Positions 1 to 8,823 of a DNA stretch of 64,000 nucleotides are shown one piece after another. How positions within the stretch are numbered: position 1 is the first letter of the stretch; the number at the start of each line of letters is the position of its first letter. Source of the DNA: Aquabacterium soli (lineage in GTDB: Bacteria > Pseudomonadota > Gammaproteobacteria > Burkholderiales > Burkholderiaceae_C); the NCBI RefSeq assembly GCF_003933735.1, contig NZ_RSED01000003.1, positions 1 through 64,000 on the forward strand. The letters are read 5' to 3'. The notes beneath the pieces were generated by a model. It was not told the origin of the DNA. It saw only the letters and a list, made by a program, of their open reading frames with translations, and made no database searches. Made by a program: the position numbers and the translations under genes.

Positions 1-362
1 TAATGGCTGGTGTTCTCGAAAAGCCTAACGCAATTTAGACGACAACGGCACGTTGCCACATCTGGGAAGAAATGGCTGCATGTAGCCATTTGTGGATAGA
101 TGCGAAATCCATATGTATCCACTTTTTGGAACTCGCAGAGGCCTCAAAAACTGACAACGAGCGTCCATCCATGACCCTCAAAGCCTGCATCCAACCTCAC
201 AGATTTTCAAGACATGCTGTTACACCACTATAGCCGCAGCGTTTAGCCCTGCCCGTTTTCTTCCGACGTCCTTCCCGCGAACGGAACTCCTTGTTCGGAA
301 TCTGTTCACACGTCATTCAGGAATCATGCTTCCCGAGATCACCACCTGTATGGAGACCCAAC
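1..362. other. Intergenic region at window start
   Basis: I see no convincing coding sequence on either strand. The stretch is less GC-rich than the genes that follow. It contains one strong dyad at 70-91, listed separately. The left end may include the tail of the regulatory region of a gene outside the window. Confidence 0.5.
70..91. repeat. Near-perfect inverted repeat, possible operator or terminator stem
   Basis: The eight bases AAATGGCT at 70-77 are matched by their reverse complement at 84-91, with a six-base spacer. The whole 22-bp element is palindromic except for one symmetric pair in the centre. No T-run follows, so a protein-binding site is as likely as a transcription terminator. 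No gene is visible to the left to decide between these. Confidence 0.4.
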
Positions 363-656
363 ATGAAATGTCCCGTCTGCCCCGATGCCACCCTCTTGAT
401 GTCCGACAGGCAGGGCGTCGAGATCGACTACTGCCCCAGTTGCCGCGGCGTCTGGCTCGACCGTGGTGAGCTCGACAAGCTCATCCAGCTCGGCGCCCGC
501 TCAGAAGCACCCGTGCAGCAGGTCGCCCAGCCCGCACGCCATGCGCCGCCCCCCGATTACCGCGGCCGCCCCCAGTTCGAAGATTCCGATTTCAACAAGA
601 AGCACTACGGCAGCAACCACCGCCGCAAGTCCTGGCTCAGCGACATCTTTGACTGA
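363..656 (+). CDS. TFIIB-type zinc-ribbon small protein
   Basis: A 97-residue soluble protein. The N-terminus carries CPVCPDA and, about 18 residues later, YCPSC, the two CxxC knuckles of a zf-TFIIB-like zinc ribbon. The following GVWLDRGELDKL segment is typical of this small-protein family. The C-terminal half is charged, with Pro, Arg and His, and is probably disordered. I chose ATG 363 because it starts directly at the zinc ribbon and has GGAG about eight bases upstream; the reading frame is open further upstream only through a TTG. The function of the family is unknown. It stands alone ahead of the SpmAB-like gene on the same strand. Confidence 0.75.
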   Translation: MKCPVCPDATLLMSDRQGVEIDYCPSCRGVWLDRGELDKLIQLGARSEAPVQQVAQPARHAPPPDYRGRPQFEDSDFNKKHYGSNHRRKSWLSDIFD

Positions 657-733
657 TCCATAACCGCCGCATCAGGGGTTGGCGTTGCTGAGGCGCGTCA
701 TCCCCGGCGACAGACCCTCTACCATCGTCTTCC

Positions 734-1987
734 ATGGCGTTGAACTGGGTCTGGATCGGTTTTTTCACGGTGGCATTCGTCACCGTGCTCGTGCGCTCCC
801 TGCTGGGGGCCGAAGGCCTGTTCCAGGCGCTGCTGACAGCGCTGTTCGATGGCGCCCGCTCCGGTTTTGAGATCTCCTTGGGCCTGGCCGGCGTCATGGC
901 CTTGTGGCTTGGCCTGATGCGCGTGGGCGAACGTGCTGGCGTCATCGAGATGCTGGCGCGACTGGGCGGGCCGCTGCTTCGGCGCCTGTTCCCCGATGTG
1001 CCGGCCGGGCATCCCGCCCAGGGCGCCATGACGATGAACATCTCGGCGAACCTGCTGGGGCTGGACAACGCTGCCACGCCTCTGGGCCTCACAGCCATGC
1101 GCGAGTTGCAGACGCTCAACACGCGCCAGCCCGAGGTGGCCAGCAACGCCCAGATCATGTTCGTGGTGATGAACACGGCCGGGCTCACGCTGATCCCCAC
1201 GTCCGTGATCGCCATCCGCCAGAGCGTGGCGCTCAAGCAGGGCCTGGGCGCCAGCTTCAACGCGGCCGACATCTTCATCCCCACCTTGCTGGTCACCTTC
1301 ATCTCGCTGCTGGCGGGTGTGCTGGCCGTGGCCATGTGCCAGCGCCTGCCGCTGTGGCGTGCGCGCTTTCTGTTGCCAGTGCTGGCCATCGGGGGGCTGC
1401 TGGCCGGTGTCGTGACGGCCATGGCCCGCTTGCCGGCCGATCAGGCCTCTCACGTCGCCGGGGTCGTGGGCGCGGCCGTGATCATGGGGATCGTGATGCT
1501 CTTCCTGCTGACCGGGGCCATCAAACGCATCAATGTCTACGAGGCCTTCATCGATGGCGCCAAGGAGGGCTTTGGCGTGGCCGTGCAGATCGTGCCCTAC
1601 CTGATTGCCATCCTCGTGGCCATCGGCGTGTTCCGCGCGGCGGGCTGCATGGATGCCTTGATGTCCGGCATTGGTGCAGCGGTGTCGTGGGCCGGGCTGG
1701 ACACCGATTTCCTGCCGGCCTTGCCGGTGGGGCTGATGCGGGTGCTGTCGGGGGCCGGCGCGCGGGGGCTGATGATCGACGTCATGCAGACGCATGGGGT
1801 GGATTCGTTCCCGGGGCGCCTGTCTGCGGTCATCCAGGGCTCGGCCGAAACCACGTTCTACGTGATGGCCGTGTACTTCGGCAGCGTGGGTGTGAAGCAG
1901 GCGCGGCATGCACTGGCCTGCGCCTTGTTTGCCGATGCCGTGGGCCTGGTCGCGGCGATCACGGTGGGCTATGCGATGCTGCGCTGA
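734..1987 (+). CDS. Fused SpmA/SpmB-type membrane protein (nucleoside-recognition Gate domains)
   Basis: A 417-residue, very hydrophobic protein with about ten membrane segments. The N-terminal half resembles spore maturation protein A and the C-terminal half SpmB; in Bacillus these are two genes. The Gate-domain core is visible in both halves, for example MTMNISANLLGLDNAATPLG near residue 95 and the PVGLMRVLSGAGARG segment near residue 335. The protein is widespread in non-sporulating proteobacteria, where a transport role is only presumed. It starts 77 bp after the zinc-ribbon gene and runs convergently into the antiporter operon, with a 41-bp gap. Confidence 0.8.
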   Translation: MALNWVWIGFFTVAFVTVLVRSLLGAEGLFQALLTALFDGARSGFEISLGLAGVMALWLGLMRVGERAGVIEMLARLGGPLLRRLFPDVPAGHPAQGAMTMNISANLLGLDNAATPLGLTAMRELQTLNTRQPEVASNAQIMFVVMNTAGLTLIPTSVIAIRQSVALKQGLGASFNAADIFIPTLLVTFISLLAGVLAVAMCQRLPLWRARFLLPVLAIGGLLAGVVTAMARLPADQASHVAGVVGAAVIMGIVMLFLLTGAIKRINVYEAFIDGAKEGFGVAVQIVPYLIAILVAIGVFRAAGCMDALMSGIGAAVSWAGLDTDFLPALPVGLMRVLSGAGARGLMIDVMQTHGVDSFPGRLSAVIQGSAETTFYVMAVYFGSVGVKQARHALACALFADAVGLVAAITVGYAMLR

Positions 1988-2028
1988 GGCACGCCCATCA
2001 TCGCGAGGCCCAAGCCTCGACACTCAGA

Positions 2029-2418
2029 TCATTGCTCGGCCTCTGGCTCTGTTTTCGGCGATTCGATCATGCGGCTCAAGGCCGGCGGCACCAGATCCCG
2101 CTGCCCCCCTGTGCGCTTGCGGAACAGCTCGGTGCGCGCCAACAGGATGGTGGTCACGGGCACCGTGATCGACAGAAAGATGATGATCAGCCACGCATGC
2201 AGCGACAGCTTCTGATCCTGGGCGGAGAAGTACAGGATCGAGGCCAGCGTCACGCACCAGGCCGAAAAGCTGAAGGCCAGTGCCGGCGGGTGCATGCGCT
2301 GGAAGAAGGTGCGGAACCGCACCAGCCCGATCGCGGCCGACAGCGTGAACACGCCGCTGAGCATCAGCAGCACCGCCACCGGGATCTCGATCCACAACGA
2401 TACGCCGGTGCCGTTCAT
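2029..2418 (-). CDS. mnhG: Monovalent cation/H+ antiporter subunit G
   Basis: A 129-residue subunit of the Mrp/Pha multi-subunit Na+(K+)/H+ antiporter in the inner membrane. It has three predicted membrane segments and the family signature GLVRFRTFFQRMHPPALA near residue 30. The last ~25 residues are a charged cytoplasmic tail. It is the last gene of a six-gene minus-strand operon, and its ATG overlaps the mnhF stop codon by four bases (ATGA), which suggests translational coupling. The gene would be called phaG under Pha nomenclature. Confidence 0.9.
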   Translation of the reverse strand: MNGTGVSLWIEIPVAVLLMLSGVFTLSAAIGLVRFRTFFQRMHPPALAFSFSAWCVTLASILYFSAQDQKLSLHAWLIIIFLSITVPVTTILLARTELFRKRTGGQRDLVPPALSRMIESPKTEPEAEQ

Positions 2419-2693
2419 TCGATCACCTCGCCACGCAGCAAGAACTTCGCCATCGATGCCGAGCTGACGAATCCGAACAGCGCGATCAGCAGCGCCGCCT
2501 CGAAGTACACCGCGTTGCGGTAGCGGATGGCCAGCACCAGCAAGGCCAGCATGCCGATGGTCCAGATCAGGTCCATGGCCAGCACGCGGTCCTGGGCCGA
2601 AGGGCCACGCACCATGCGCACCAGCGCCAGTGACATCGCCAGGATGTAGCAGGCCATCGTGAACACGATGGCGCTGAAGAGCAGGGCGCTCAT
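2415..2693 (-). CDS. mnhF: Monovalent cation/H+ antiporter subunit F
   Basis: A 92-residue, three-helix membrane protein. It contains RMVRGPSAQDRVLAMDL around residues 27-43, the conserved MnhF/PhaF motif (GPxxxDRVLAxD). It overlaps mnhE upstream and mnhG downstream by four bases each. As a small subunit it is needed for assembly of the antiporter complex that expels Na+ or K+ in exchange for protons. Confidence 0.9.
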   Translation of the reverse strand: MSALLFSAIVFTMACYILAMSLALVRMVRGPSAQDRVLAMDLIWTIGMLALLVLAIRYRNAVYFEAALLIALFGFVSSASMAKFLLRGEVIE

Positions 2694-3205
2694 GGGGTGC
2701 TCCTTCCTGCCTGGAAAATCTCGATCAGGGGGCGCTCATACCGCGACTTGATCATCGCGATCTCTGCTTTTTCATCTTCAAGGTCGAACACGTGTACCAG
2801 CAGGGCGCTGCGGTCCAGTGCCATCTCTGACCAGATCGTGCCTGGGATGACGCACATGATCGCGGCCAGCACGGCCAGGCCATTGGGATCGTGCAGATCC
2901 AGCGGCACCACGATGAACGTGCCGGTGGGCAGCTTTTCGCCACTGGCCAGCGTGCCGCGCAACACCCGCACGTTGGATCCGATCACATCGCTGCCCACGG
3001 TGAAGAACAGCTTGATGGCCACCCAGGGTTTGCGGAAGACCACCGGGGTGGGCCGCAGGCTGCGGGTCAGGGCGGGCGCGGCCAGCCCAAGCACGATGGC
3101 CAGCAGCCAGTCCCCCGGCGTGTAGGAGCGGTTGAGCACCAGCCACAGCGCAGCCAACGCAATGGACAGCAGCGGGGCAGGGAACAGGCGCTTGACGAGC
3201 ATCAT
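2690..3205 (-). CDS. mnhE: Monovalent cation/H+ antiporter subunit E
   Basis: A 171-residue protein with membrane segments at roughly residues 12-50 and a C-terminal soluble part. It matches MnhE/PhaE, including the conserved VIPGTIWSE stretch near residue 120 and VHVFDLED near 140. I chose ATG 3205 because it overlaps the mnhD stop codon by four bases, as the other junctions in the operon do, and the length is that of the family. A much longer open frame upstream on this strand is a shadow of mnhD. Confidence 0.9.
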   Translation of the reverse strand: MMLVKRLFPAPLLSIALAALWLVLNRSYTPGDWLLAIVLGLAAPALTRSLRPTPVVFRKPWVAIKLFFTVGSDVIGSNVRVLRGTLASGEKLPTGTFIVVPLDLHDPNGLAVLAAIMCVIPGTIWSEMALDRSALLVHVFDLEDEKAEIAMIKSRYERPLIEIFQAGRSTP

Positions 3206-4920
3206 GGCGTGACCCTCGGTGCGTTTTGCCGCAGGCGGTCGGCATTGGTGGGCGTGGGCAGGGGCCGGGCAGACAGCACGGCACTGATGTAGGCCGCCGG
3301 CTTGTACAGCGAAGCCACGGTGGCGCGCGCGTAGTTCATCAGTGCTTCGGCGCGCACGGTGAACGCCAGGCAGATGGTGATCAGGATCACGATGGGCAGG
3401 GCCTCCACGGCGCGCACCACGGGCGCGGCCCGCTCCACCGGTGTCCAGAAAAAGCGGATGCCCACACGCGACAGCGCCACCAGGGCCAGCAGGCCCGAGG
3501 CGATCACCACGCCCATCAGCACCCAGTTGGGCCAGGGCACGGCCCGCCCGCCATCGCCCAGCAAGGCCGACAGCATCGCGAACTTGCCGATGAAGCCCGA
3601 CAAGGGGGGCAGCCCCGCCACCAGCAGCGTGCAAGTGATGAAGCCCAGGCCCAGCATGGCCGTGGCCGCGGGGATGGGGCGCCCGATCAGGGCCTCTTCG
3701 TCTTCGTCAAGGTTGGTGTCTTCGTCCAGCAGTTCCTGATCCGCCAGCGCAAAAGGCAGGTGGTCTTCTTCGTCCTCGGGCGCACGCTGCGCCTCGGGCT
3801 CGGGGTTGCGAGAGCGGTCCATCAGCTCGCCCAGCAAGAAGAAGCAGGCCACGGCAAAGGTCGATGCAGGCAGGTAGTACAGCGCGCCGGCTGTCACCTC
3901 GGGGCGGGCCAGCCCGATCATCGCCATCAAGGTGCCTGATGACACGATCACTGCGAAGCCGATCAGGCGCGTGGGCTTCTGCGAGGCCATCATGCCCAGC
4001 GCGCCGAACACCAGCGTGCCGATGCCCCCCCACAGCAGCCAGCTGTTGCCAAAGCCCGCCGACACACCCGCCGCTGGCGAGAACAGCAGGGTGGACAGAC
4101 GCAGCAGCACATAGATGCCCACCTTGGTCAGCAAGGCGAACATGGCGGCCGATGGCGCGCCGGCGCCGGAGTAAGCCGGCACCAGCCAGAAGTTCAAGGG
4201 CCACATGGCCGCCTTGGTCAGGAAGGCCACGGCCAGGATGGCGCAGCCCGCATGCAGCAGGGGGCGGTCGCTGGCGTACACCTGCGGGATCTTGGCGGCC
4301 AGATCGGCCATGTTCAGCGTGCCAGTCACCCCATAGATCAGCGCGGCCCCTACCAGGAACAGCGACGATGCGGCCAGGTTGATCGCCAGGTAATGAAGCC
4401 CTGACTTCACGCGCGATGGCCCTGATCCGTGCAACAGCAGGCCGTAGGACGCGGCCAGCATCACCTCGAAGAACACGAACAGGTTGAACAGATCGCCTGT
4501 GAGGAAGGCGCCGTTGATCCCCATGATCTGGATCTGCACCAGCACATGGAAGTGCGCGCCGGCCTTGTGCCAGCGGGCGATCGAGAACAGCATGGCGGCC
4601 AGCGCCACCACGGCCGTCACCAGCAGCATCAGCGCCGACAGGCGGTCCAGCACCAGCACGATACCGAACGGTACTTCCCAGTTCGATGGCAGGTACACAC
4701 CGTAGGCGCTGGGCTGATCACCCTGGCGCACCCAGCGCAGCAGCAGCCAGGCCACGGCCAGGTTGGCCACCGTGGCCAGCACACCCAGGCCGGCCTTGCG
4801 CCGGTAGCGGCGGTCACCCAGCAGCAGCAGCAGGCAGGCCGTGAGCAAGGGCAGCAGGATCGGCGCGAGCAGCAGGTGAGGCATCAGCCCCTGCGTGAAC
4901 GCGTGGATCAATGCGTTCAT
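3202..4920 (-). CDS. mnhD: Monovalent cation/H+ antiporter subunit D (proton-translocating)
   Basis: A 572-residue, NuoN/NuoM-like polytopic membrane protein that forms one of the ion-translocating modules of the Mrp/Pha antiporter. The FVFFEVMLAASYGLLL segment near residue 150 carries the conserved membrane glutamate, and a conserved lysine lies in FLTKAAMWPLNFWL near 235. A strongly acidic insert at about residues 370-410 sits in a cytoplasmic loop; such inserts occur in proteobacterial PhaD proteins, so I do not treat it as abnormal. It overlaps mnhC and mnhE by four bases each. Confidence 0.93.
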   Translation of the reverse strand: MNALIHAFTQGLMPHLLLAPILLPLLTACLLLLLGDRRYRRKAGLGVLATVANLAVAWLLLRWVRQGDQPSAYGVYLPSNWEVPFGIVLVLDRLSALMLLVTAVVALAAMLFSIARWHKAGAHFHVLVQIQIMGINGAFLTGDLFNLFVFFEVMLAASYGLLLHGSGPSRVKSGLHYLAINLAASSLFLVGAALIYGVTGTLNMADLAAKIPQVYASDRPLLHAGCAILAVAFLTKAAMWPLNFWLVPAYSGAGAPSAAMFALLTKVGIYVLLRLSTLLFSPAAGVSAGFGNSWLLWGGIGTLVFGALGMMASQKPTRLIGFAVIVSSGTLMAMIGLARPEVTAGALYYLPASTFAVACFFLLGELMDRSRNPEPEAQRAPEDEEDHLPFALADQELLDEDTNLDEDEEALIGRPIPAATAMLGLGFITCTLLVAGLPPLSGFIGKFAMLSALLGDGGRAVPWPNWVLMGVVIASGLLALVALSRVGIRFFWTPVERAAPVVRAVEALPIVILITICLAFTVRAEALMNYARATVASLYKPAAYISAVLSARPLPTPTNADRLRQNAPRVTP

Positions 4921-5261
4921 TCAGCGTCCCCCACGCCATCCACATGGTCGTTGCCGAAGAAGCCCCGCTGCGCCAGCAGCAGCACCAGGAACAGCGCCGT
5001 CATGGCAAAGCCGATCACGATGGCCGTCAGCACCAGGGCCTGCGGCATCGGGTCGGCATAACGCAGCAGCGTGGCGGGCACGCCCGGCGACACCATCGGT
5101 TCACTGTCGACCGCCAGGCGGCCCATGCTGAAGATGAACAGGTTCACGCCGTAGCTCAGCAGCGACAGGCCCATGATGACCTGGTAGGTACGCGGGCGCA
5201 GCAGCAGCCAGACGCCGCAGCTGGTGAGCGCGCCGATGGCAACGGCCAGCACGATCTCCAT
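4917..5261 (-). CDS. mnhC: Monovalent cation/H+ antiporter subunit C
   Basis: A 114-residue, three-helix protein related to NuoK. The SYGVNLFIFSMG segment near residue 37 is the MnhC/NuoK core, and QALVLTAIVIGFAM near 75 carries the second conserved helix. Its ATG shares one base with the mnhAB stop (TGATG), and its own stop overlaps mnhD. It is a structural partner of the A and D subunits. Confidence 0.92.
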   Translation of the reverse strand: MEIVLAVAIGALTSCGVWLLLRPRTYQVIMGLSLLSYGVNLFIFSMGRLAVDSEPMVSPGVPATLLRYADPMPQALVLTAIVIGFAMTALFLVLLLAQRGFFGNDHVDGVGDAE

Positions 5262-8197
5262 CAGTGGTCTCCTTCCGTGTCTCGGGCGGGCTGGCGGCGG
5301 CCCCGCACCGACTGGTGGCCCAGCGCGGTCAGGATCAGCAAGGTCGAGCCCACGACCAGCGTGAACACGCCGATGTCATAGAAAAGCGCACTGGCCACGT
5401 GGATCTTGCCCAGCACGGGCAGATCCAGGTGGAACATGTGCGTGGTGAGGAAGGGGTACCCAAACCACAGCGAGCCCAGCCCCGTGGCAGATGCCACCAG
5501 CAGGCCCGCCGCGATCCAGCGCTGCGGCGCCAGGTGCATGTGCGCCTCCACCCACTGCGTGCCCGACACGATGTACTGCACGATGAAGGCGGTGGACAGC
5601 ACCAGTCCGGCCACGAAGCCGCCACCCGGCTCGTTGTGGCCGCGCATGAAGAAGTACACCGCGATCACCGCGGCGATGGGCAGCAGCAGGCGCATCAGCA
5701 CCGCCGGCACCAGCAGGTAGCCATGGGCCGTGTCCGCGGCCGTCTGGGCGTTGACCAGGTCGGTCTTCAGGTCGGCAGGTACCGCCTGTTGCTGCGACGG
5801 CAGGATCACGCTTTCAGGCGCAGGCCGGAAGCGCCGCAGCAGCGCATACACCGTGAGCGCCACGGTGCCCAGCACGGTGATCTCGCCCAGCGTGTCGAAG
5901 CCCCGGAAATCCACCAGCATCACGTTCACCACATTGGCGCCACCGCCCTCAGGGATCGCCCGCTCCAGGAAGAAGGGCGAGATGCTCTGCGGAAATGGCC
6001 GCGTCATCATCGCGTAGGACAGCACCGCCATGCCGCTGCCGGCCGCCAGGGCCACCAGCAGATCGCGGCTGCGGCGCGCGCGCGCCTTGATCCGTTTGGC
6101 CAGGCTCTGCCGGTCCACGTGCTCTTCAAGCCGCTTGGGCAGCCAGCGCAGGCCCAGCATGAACAGCACGGTGGTGACCGCCTCCACCGACAGCTGCGTC
6201 AGCGCCAGATCGGGCGCAGAAAACCACGCGAAGGTGATGACGGTGACCAAGCCAGCCACGCTCATCAGCGCCAGCGCGGTGAGCCGGTGGTACTTGGCCT
6301 GCCACGCTGCCCCAAACGCCGCGGCAATGCCGACCGCCCACAGCAGGGCGAACGTGGGCGAGAAGGTCAGCGGCTGCCGATCGCCCACCCACCAGGCGCC
6401 GGGCGGGTTCACGCGCAGCCAGAAAGGCAGGACGGCCGCGAGCACGGTCACCAGCATCAGCAGGGCCATCTGGGGCTGCATGCGTTGCGTGCCCAGCAGG
6501 CGCACCGCGTGCCGCGCCCCTGCAGAGCACAAGGCCATCAAGGTTCGGAACAGCCGCTTGCCATTGAGGTGCCCGAACAGCGGCGTCTGCCGGATGCGTC
6601 CGCTGGCGATCGGCTTGCGCAGCACCCAGTACAGCGCGATGCCGCCCAGCATGGCCACCAGGCTCATCTGCAGCGGCACGTTGAAGCCGTGCCACACGGC
6701 CAGGTCGAAGGCGGGCAGTGTGCCCCCTACCACCGGCGCGGCTGCGCTGTTGAGAACAGCGCTGATGGACCACTGCGGCACCGTGCCCACCACCAGGCAG
6801 GCCAGCACCAGCAGCTCCACCGGCACCCGCATCCAATGGGGAGGCTCGTGCGGCTGGCGCGGTAATTCGCTGCAGGTGTTCGGGCCGAAGAACACATCCA
6901 CCGTAAAGCGAAGCGAGTAGGCCACGCTGAAAACCCCCGCGATCACGGCGGCGGCGGGCAGCAACTGGTCGAACCAGGGCTCCGCCGTCAGGAACACGGC
7001 CTCGGAGAAGAACATCTCCTTCGAGATGAAGCCATTGAGCAGTGGCACCCCCGCCATGGCGGCACCCGCCACCATGGTGAGTGTGGCCGTCACCGGCATG
7101 TAGCGCCGTAGCCCGCTCAGGCGCTGCATGTCACGCGTGCCGGTCTCGTGGTCCACGATGCCCACCGCCATGAACAGCGAGGCCTTGAACGTGGCGTGGT
7201 TGATGATGTGGAACACGGCGGCCACCGCGGCCATCGGGCTGTTGAGCCCCAGCAGCGTGGTGATCAACCCCAGGTGCGAGATGGTGGAATAGGCCAGCAC
7301 CCCTTTGAGGTCGTTCTGGAAGATGGCGCAGAATCCGCCCAGCAGCAGTGTGATCAAGCCGGTGCCGGTGACGATCCAGAACCACTCGTCCGTGCCCGAC
7401 AGCACCGGCCACAGTCGGGCCAGCAAAAACACCCCGGCCTTGACCATGGTGGCCGAGTGCAGGTAGGCCGACACCGGCGTGGGTGCGGCCATAGCATGCG
7501 GCAGCCAGAAGTGAAATGGAAACTGCGCGCTCTTGCTGAAGGCGCCCAGAAGGATCAGCACCAGCGCCGTGGCATACAGTGGGTGCGAGCGCACCTGCGC
7601 GCCTGCGGCCAGCACGGTGTCCAGGTCGTAGCTGCCCACGATGTGGCCCAGCACCAGCAGGCCCGCCATCAGGCACAGGCCGCCGGCTCCCGTCACCGTG
7701 AGCGCCATGCGCGCGCCGCGGCGGGCATCACGGCGGTGGTGCCAGTAGCCGATCAGCAGGAACGAGAACAGGCTGGTCAGTTCCCAGAACAGCGCGATCT
7801 GGATCAGATTGCCCGACAGCACCACGCCGCTCATGGCCCCCATGAAGGCCAGCAGGAAGGCAAAGAAGCGCGGCACCGGATCGGCCGGTGACATGTAGTA
7901 GCGCGCGTACAGCACCACCAGCGCGCCGATGCCCAGCACCAGCATGGAGAACATCCACGCGAAGCCGTCCATGCGCAGCGTGAAGTTCAGCCCGAGCGAG
8001 GGCAGCCACTCCAGTTCCTGGCGGATCACGCCGCCGGCGGCGATTTCAGGGAAATACAAGGCTGCCTGCACCGCGCAGACCAGCGCGATCACCCCCGCCA
8101 GGCTGGATTCGGCGTTGCGGGCATTGGCAGGCAGCAACGCTGCAATCAGGCTACCCAGGAAGGGCAGGGCGACAAGCGTCAGTAAAGGCAGGTGCAT
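5261..8197 (-). CDS. mnhA: Fused monovalent cation/H+ antiporter subunit A/B
   Basis: A 978-residue polytopic protein and the largest subunit of the antiporter. Residues 1-~500 resemble NuoL, with LFWELTSLFSFLLIG near 135 containing the conserved membrane glutamate and HSATMVKAGVFLLARL near 245 the conserved lysine. The middle carries the MrpA-specific extension. The last ~150 residues form an MnhB domain (MRGHNEPGGGFVAGL near 855), so A and B are one polypeptide, as in PhaAB of proteobacteria. It is the first gene of the operon; its promoter should lie in the 25-bp gap or beyond, near the HIT gene just upstream on the same strand. Confidence 0.93.
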   Translation of the reverse strand: MHLPLLTLVALPFLGSLIAALLPANARNAESSLAGVIALVCAVQAALYFPEIAAGGVIRQELEWLPSLGLNFTLRMDGFAWMFSMLVLGIGALVVLYARYYMSPADPVPRFFAFLLAFMGAMSGVVLSGNLIQIALFWELTSLFSFLLIGYWHHRRDARRGARMALTVTGAGGLCLMAGLLVLGHIVGSYDLDTVLAAGAQVRSHPLYATALVLILLGAFSKSAQFPFHFWLPHAMAAPTPVSAYLHSATMVKAGVFLLARLWPVLSGTDEWFWIVTGTGLITLLLGGFCAIFQNDLKGVLAYSTISHLGLITTLLGLNSPMAAVAAVFHIINHATFKASLFMAVGIVDHETGTRDMQRLSGLRRYMPVTATLTMVAGAAMAGVPLLNGFISKEMFFSEAVFLTAEPWFDQLLPAAAVIAGVFSVAYSLRFTVDVFFGPNTCSELPRQPHEPPHWMRVPVELLVLACLVVGTVPQWSISAVLNSAAAPVVGGTLPAFDLAVWHGFNVPLQMSLVAMLGGIALYWVLRKPIASGRIRQTPLFGHLNGKRLFRTLMALCSAGARHAVRLLGTQRMQPQMALLMLVTVLAAVLPFWLRVNPPGAWWVGDRQPLTFSPTFALLWAVGIAAAFGAAWQAKYHRLTALALMSVAGLVTVITFAWFSAPDLALTQLSVEAVTTVLFMLGLRWLPKRLEEHVDRQSLAKRIKARARRSRDLLVALAAGSGMAVLSYAMMTRPFPQSISPFFLERAIPEGGGANVVNVMLVDFRGFDTLGEITVLGTVALTVYALLRRFRPAPESVILPSQQQAVPADLKTDLVNAQTAADTAHGYLLVPAVLMRLLLPIAAVIAVYFFMRGHNEPGGGFVAGLVLSTAFIVQYIVSGTQWVEAHMHLAPQRWIAAGLLVASATGLGSLWFGYPFLTTHMFHLDLPVLGKIHVASALFYDIGVFTLVVGSTLLILTALGHQSVRGRRQPARDTEGDH

Positions 8198-8222
8198 GGG
8201 CGGTGGTCATGGGAAGTCCAGA

Positions 8223-8642
8223 TCAGGCCAGGGCCTGCTTGATGGCGTCGGCAAAGCCGCGCAATTTGGCGTCATCGGCACGCGCGCTGGCGTGGATGCG
8301 CATCGGATCCCCGCCCGAACGCGGAATGATGTGGAAATGGCAGTGGGGCACGGTCTGCCCGGCGGCCGCGCCATTGAGCTGGCACACGAAGATGCCTTCG
8401 GCGTTCAGGGCCTGCTTGACCGCCCTGGCCAGCTTCTGGGTGGTGCGCACCACGGCCGATGCGGCCTCGGGTGACAGGTCCATCAAGGTCTCGCCAGCCT
8501 CCTTGGGGATCACCAGCACGTGGCCATCGGCCTGCGGCATGATGTCCATGAAGGCCAGCGTGGCCTCGTCTTCGTACACGGAGATGCAAGGCAACTCGCC
8601 GCGCAGGATTTTGGCGAAGATGTTGGTGCTGTCGTAAGCCAT
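8223..8642 (-). CDS. HIT-family nucleotide hydrolase/transferase
   Basis: A 139-residue histidine-triad protein. HCHFHIIP near residue 98 is the HxHxHxx catalytic motif, in which the middle histidine forms a nucleotidyl intermediate. The N-terminal IFAKILRGELP is typical of Hint/HinT-like purine nucleoside phosphoramidases. I chose ATG 8642 because the protein then begins at the family's normal position; the open frame further upstream runs through the cold-shock terminator. It lies 25 bp upstream of the antiporter operon and could be co-transcribed with it. The cellular substrate cannot be told from sequence. Confidence 0.88.
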   Translation of the reverse strand: MAYDSTNIFAKILRGELPCISVYEDEATLAFMDIMPQADGHVLVIPKEAGETLMDLSPEAASAVVRTTQKLARAVKQALNAEGIFVCQLNGAAAGQTVPHCHFHIIPRSGGDPMRIHASARADDAKLRGFADAIKQALA

Positions 8643-8761
8643 GGCAAAGCAGACGTGTGGGTTGCTGGAAGCGGAATGAATTTGTACGATGATAATCGCT
8701 ACAGAAGCAGGGTCTTCGCTGAAGCTGGCCGGAAATGCCCTGAGCGTGCTGCAGAAAGCAG

Positions 8762-8786
8762 AAAAGCCCGGACAAGCCGGGCTTTT
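8762..8786 (-). terminator. Rho-independent terminator after cold-shock gene
   Basis: AAAAGCCCGG is followed by a five-base loop and CCGGGCTTTT. The stem is ten base pairs, and read on the minus strand it ends in a T-run. It starts 38 bp after the cold-shock stop codon and lies before the HIT gene, so it should separate the two transcripts. The symmetric A/T flanks would let it work in both directions. Confidence 0.85.
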
Positions 8787-8823
8787 GGAGCAACTTCCGC
8801 CGTGCAACGAGTGGAACGATAGG

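Noticed and set aside
719..2023. Long minus-strand ORF (434 residues) across the SpmAB-like gene
   Set aside because: His/Gln/Arg-rich composition typical of an antisense frame in GC-rich DNA; the plus-strand frame has clear membrane helices and family motifs.
4030..4200. Plus-strand short ORFs opposite mnhD
   Set aside because: Shadows without ribosome-binding sites or protein-like composition; mnhD explains the region.
5264..6865. Long plus-strand ORF opposite the antiporter A/B gene
   Set aside because: A shadow of mnhA with His/Arg/Gln-rich composition and no recognisable domain.
8684..8702. Possible Fur box (GATGATAATC core) before the HIT gene
   Set aside because: Only about 12 of 19 positions match the consensus and the neighbouring genes have no iron link.
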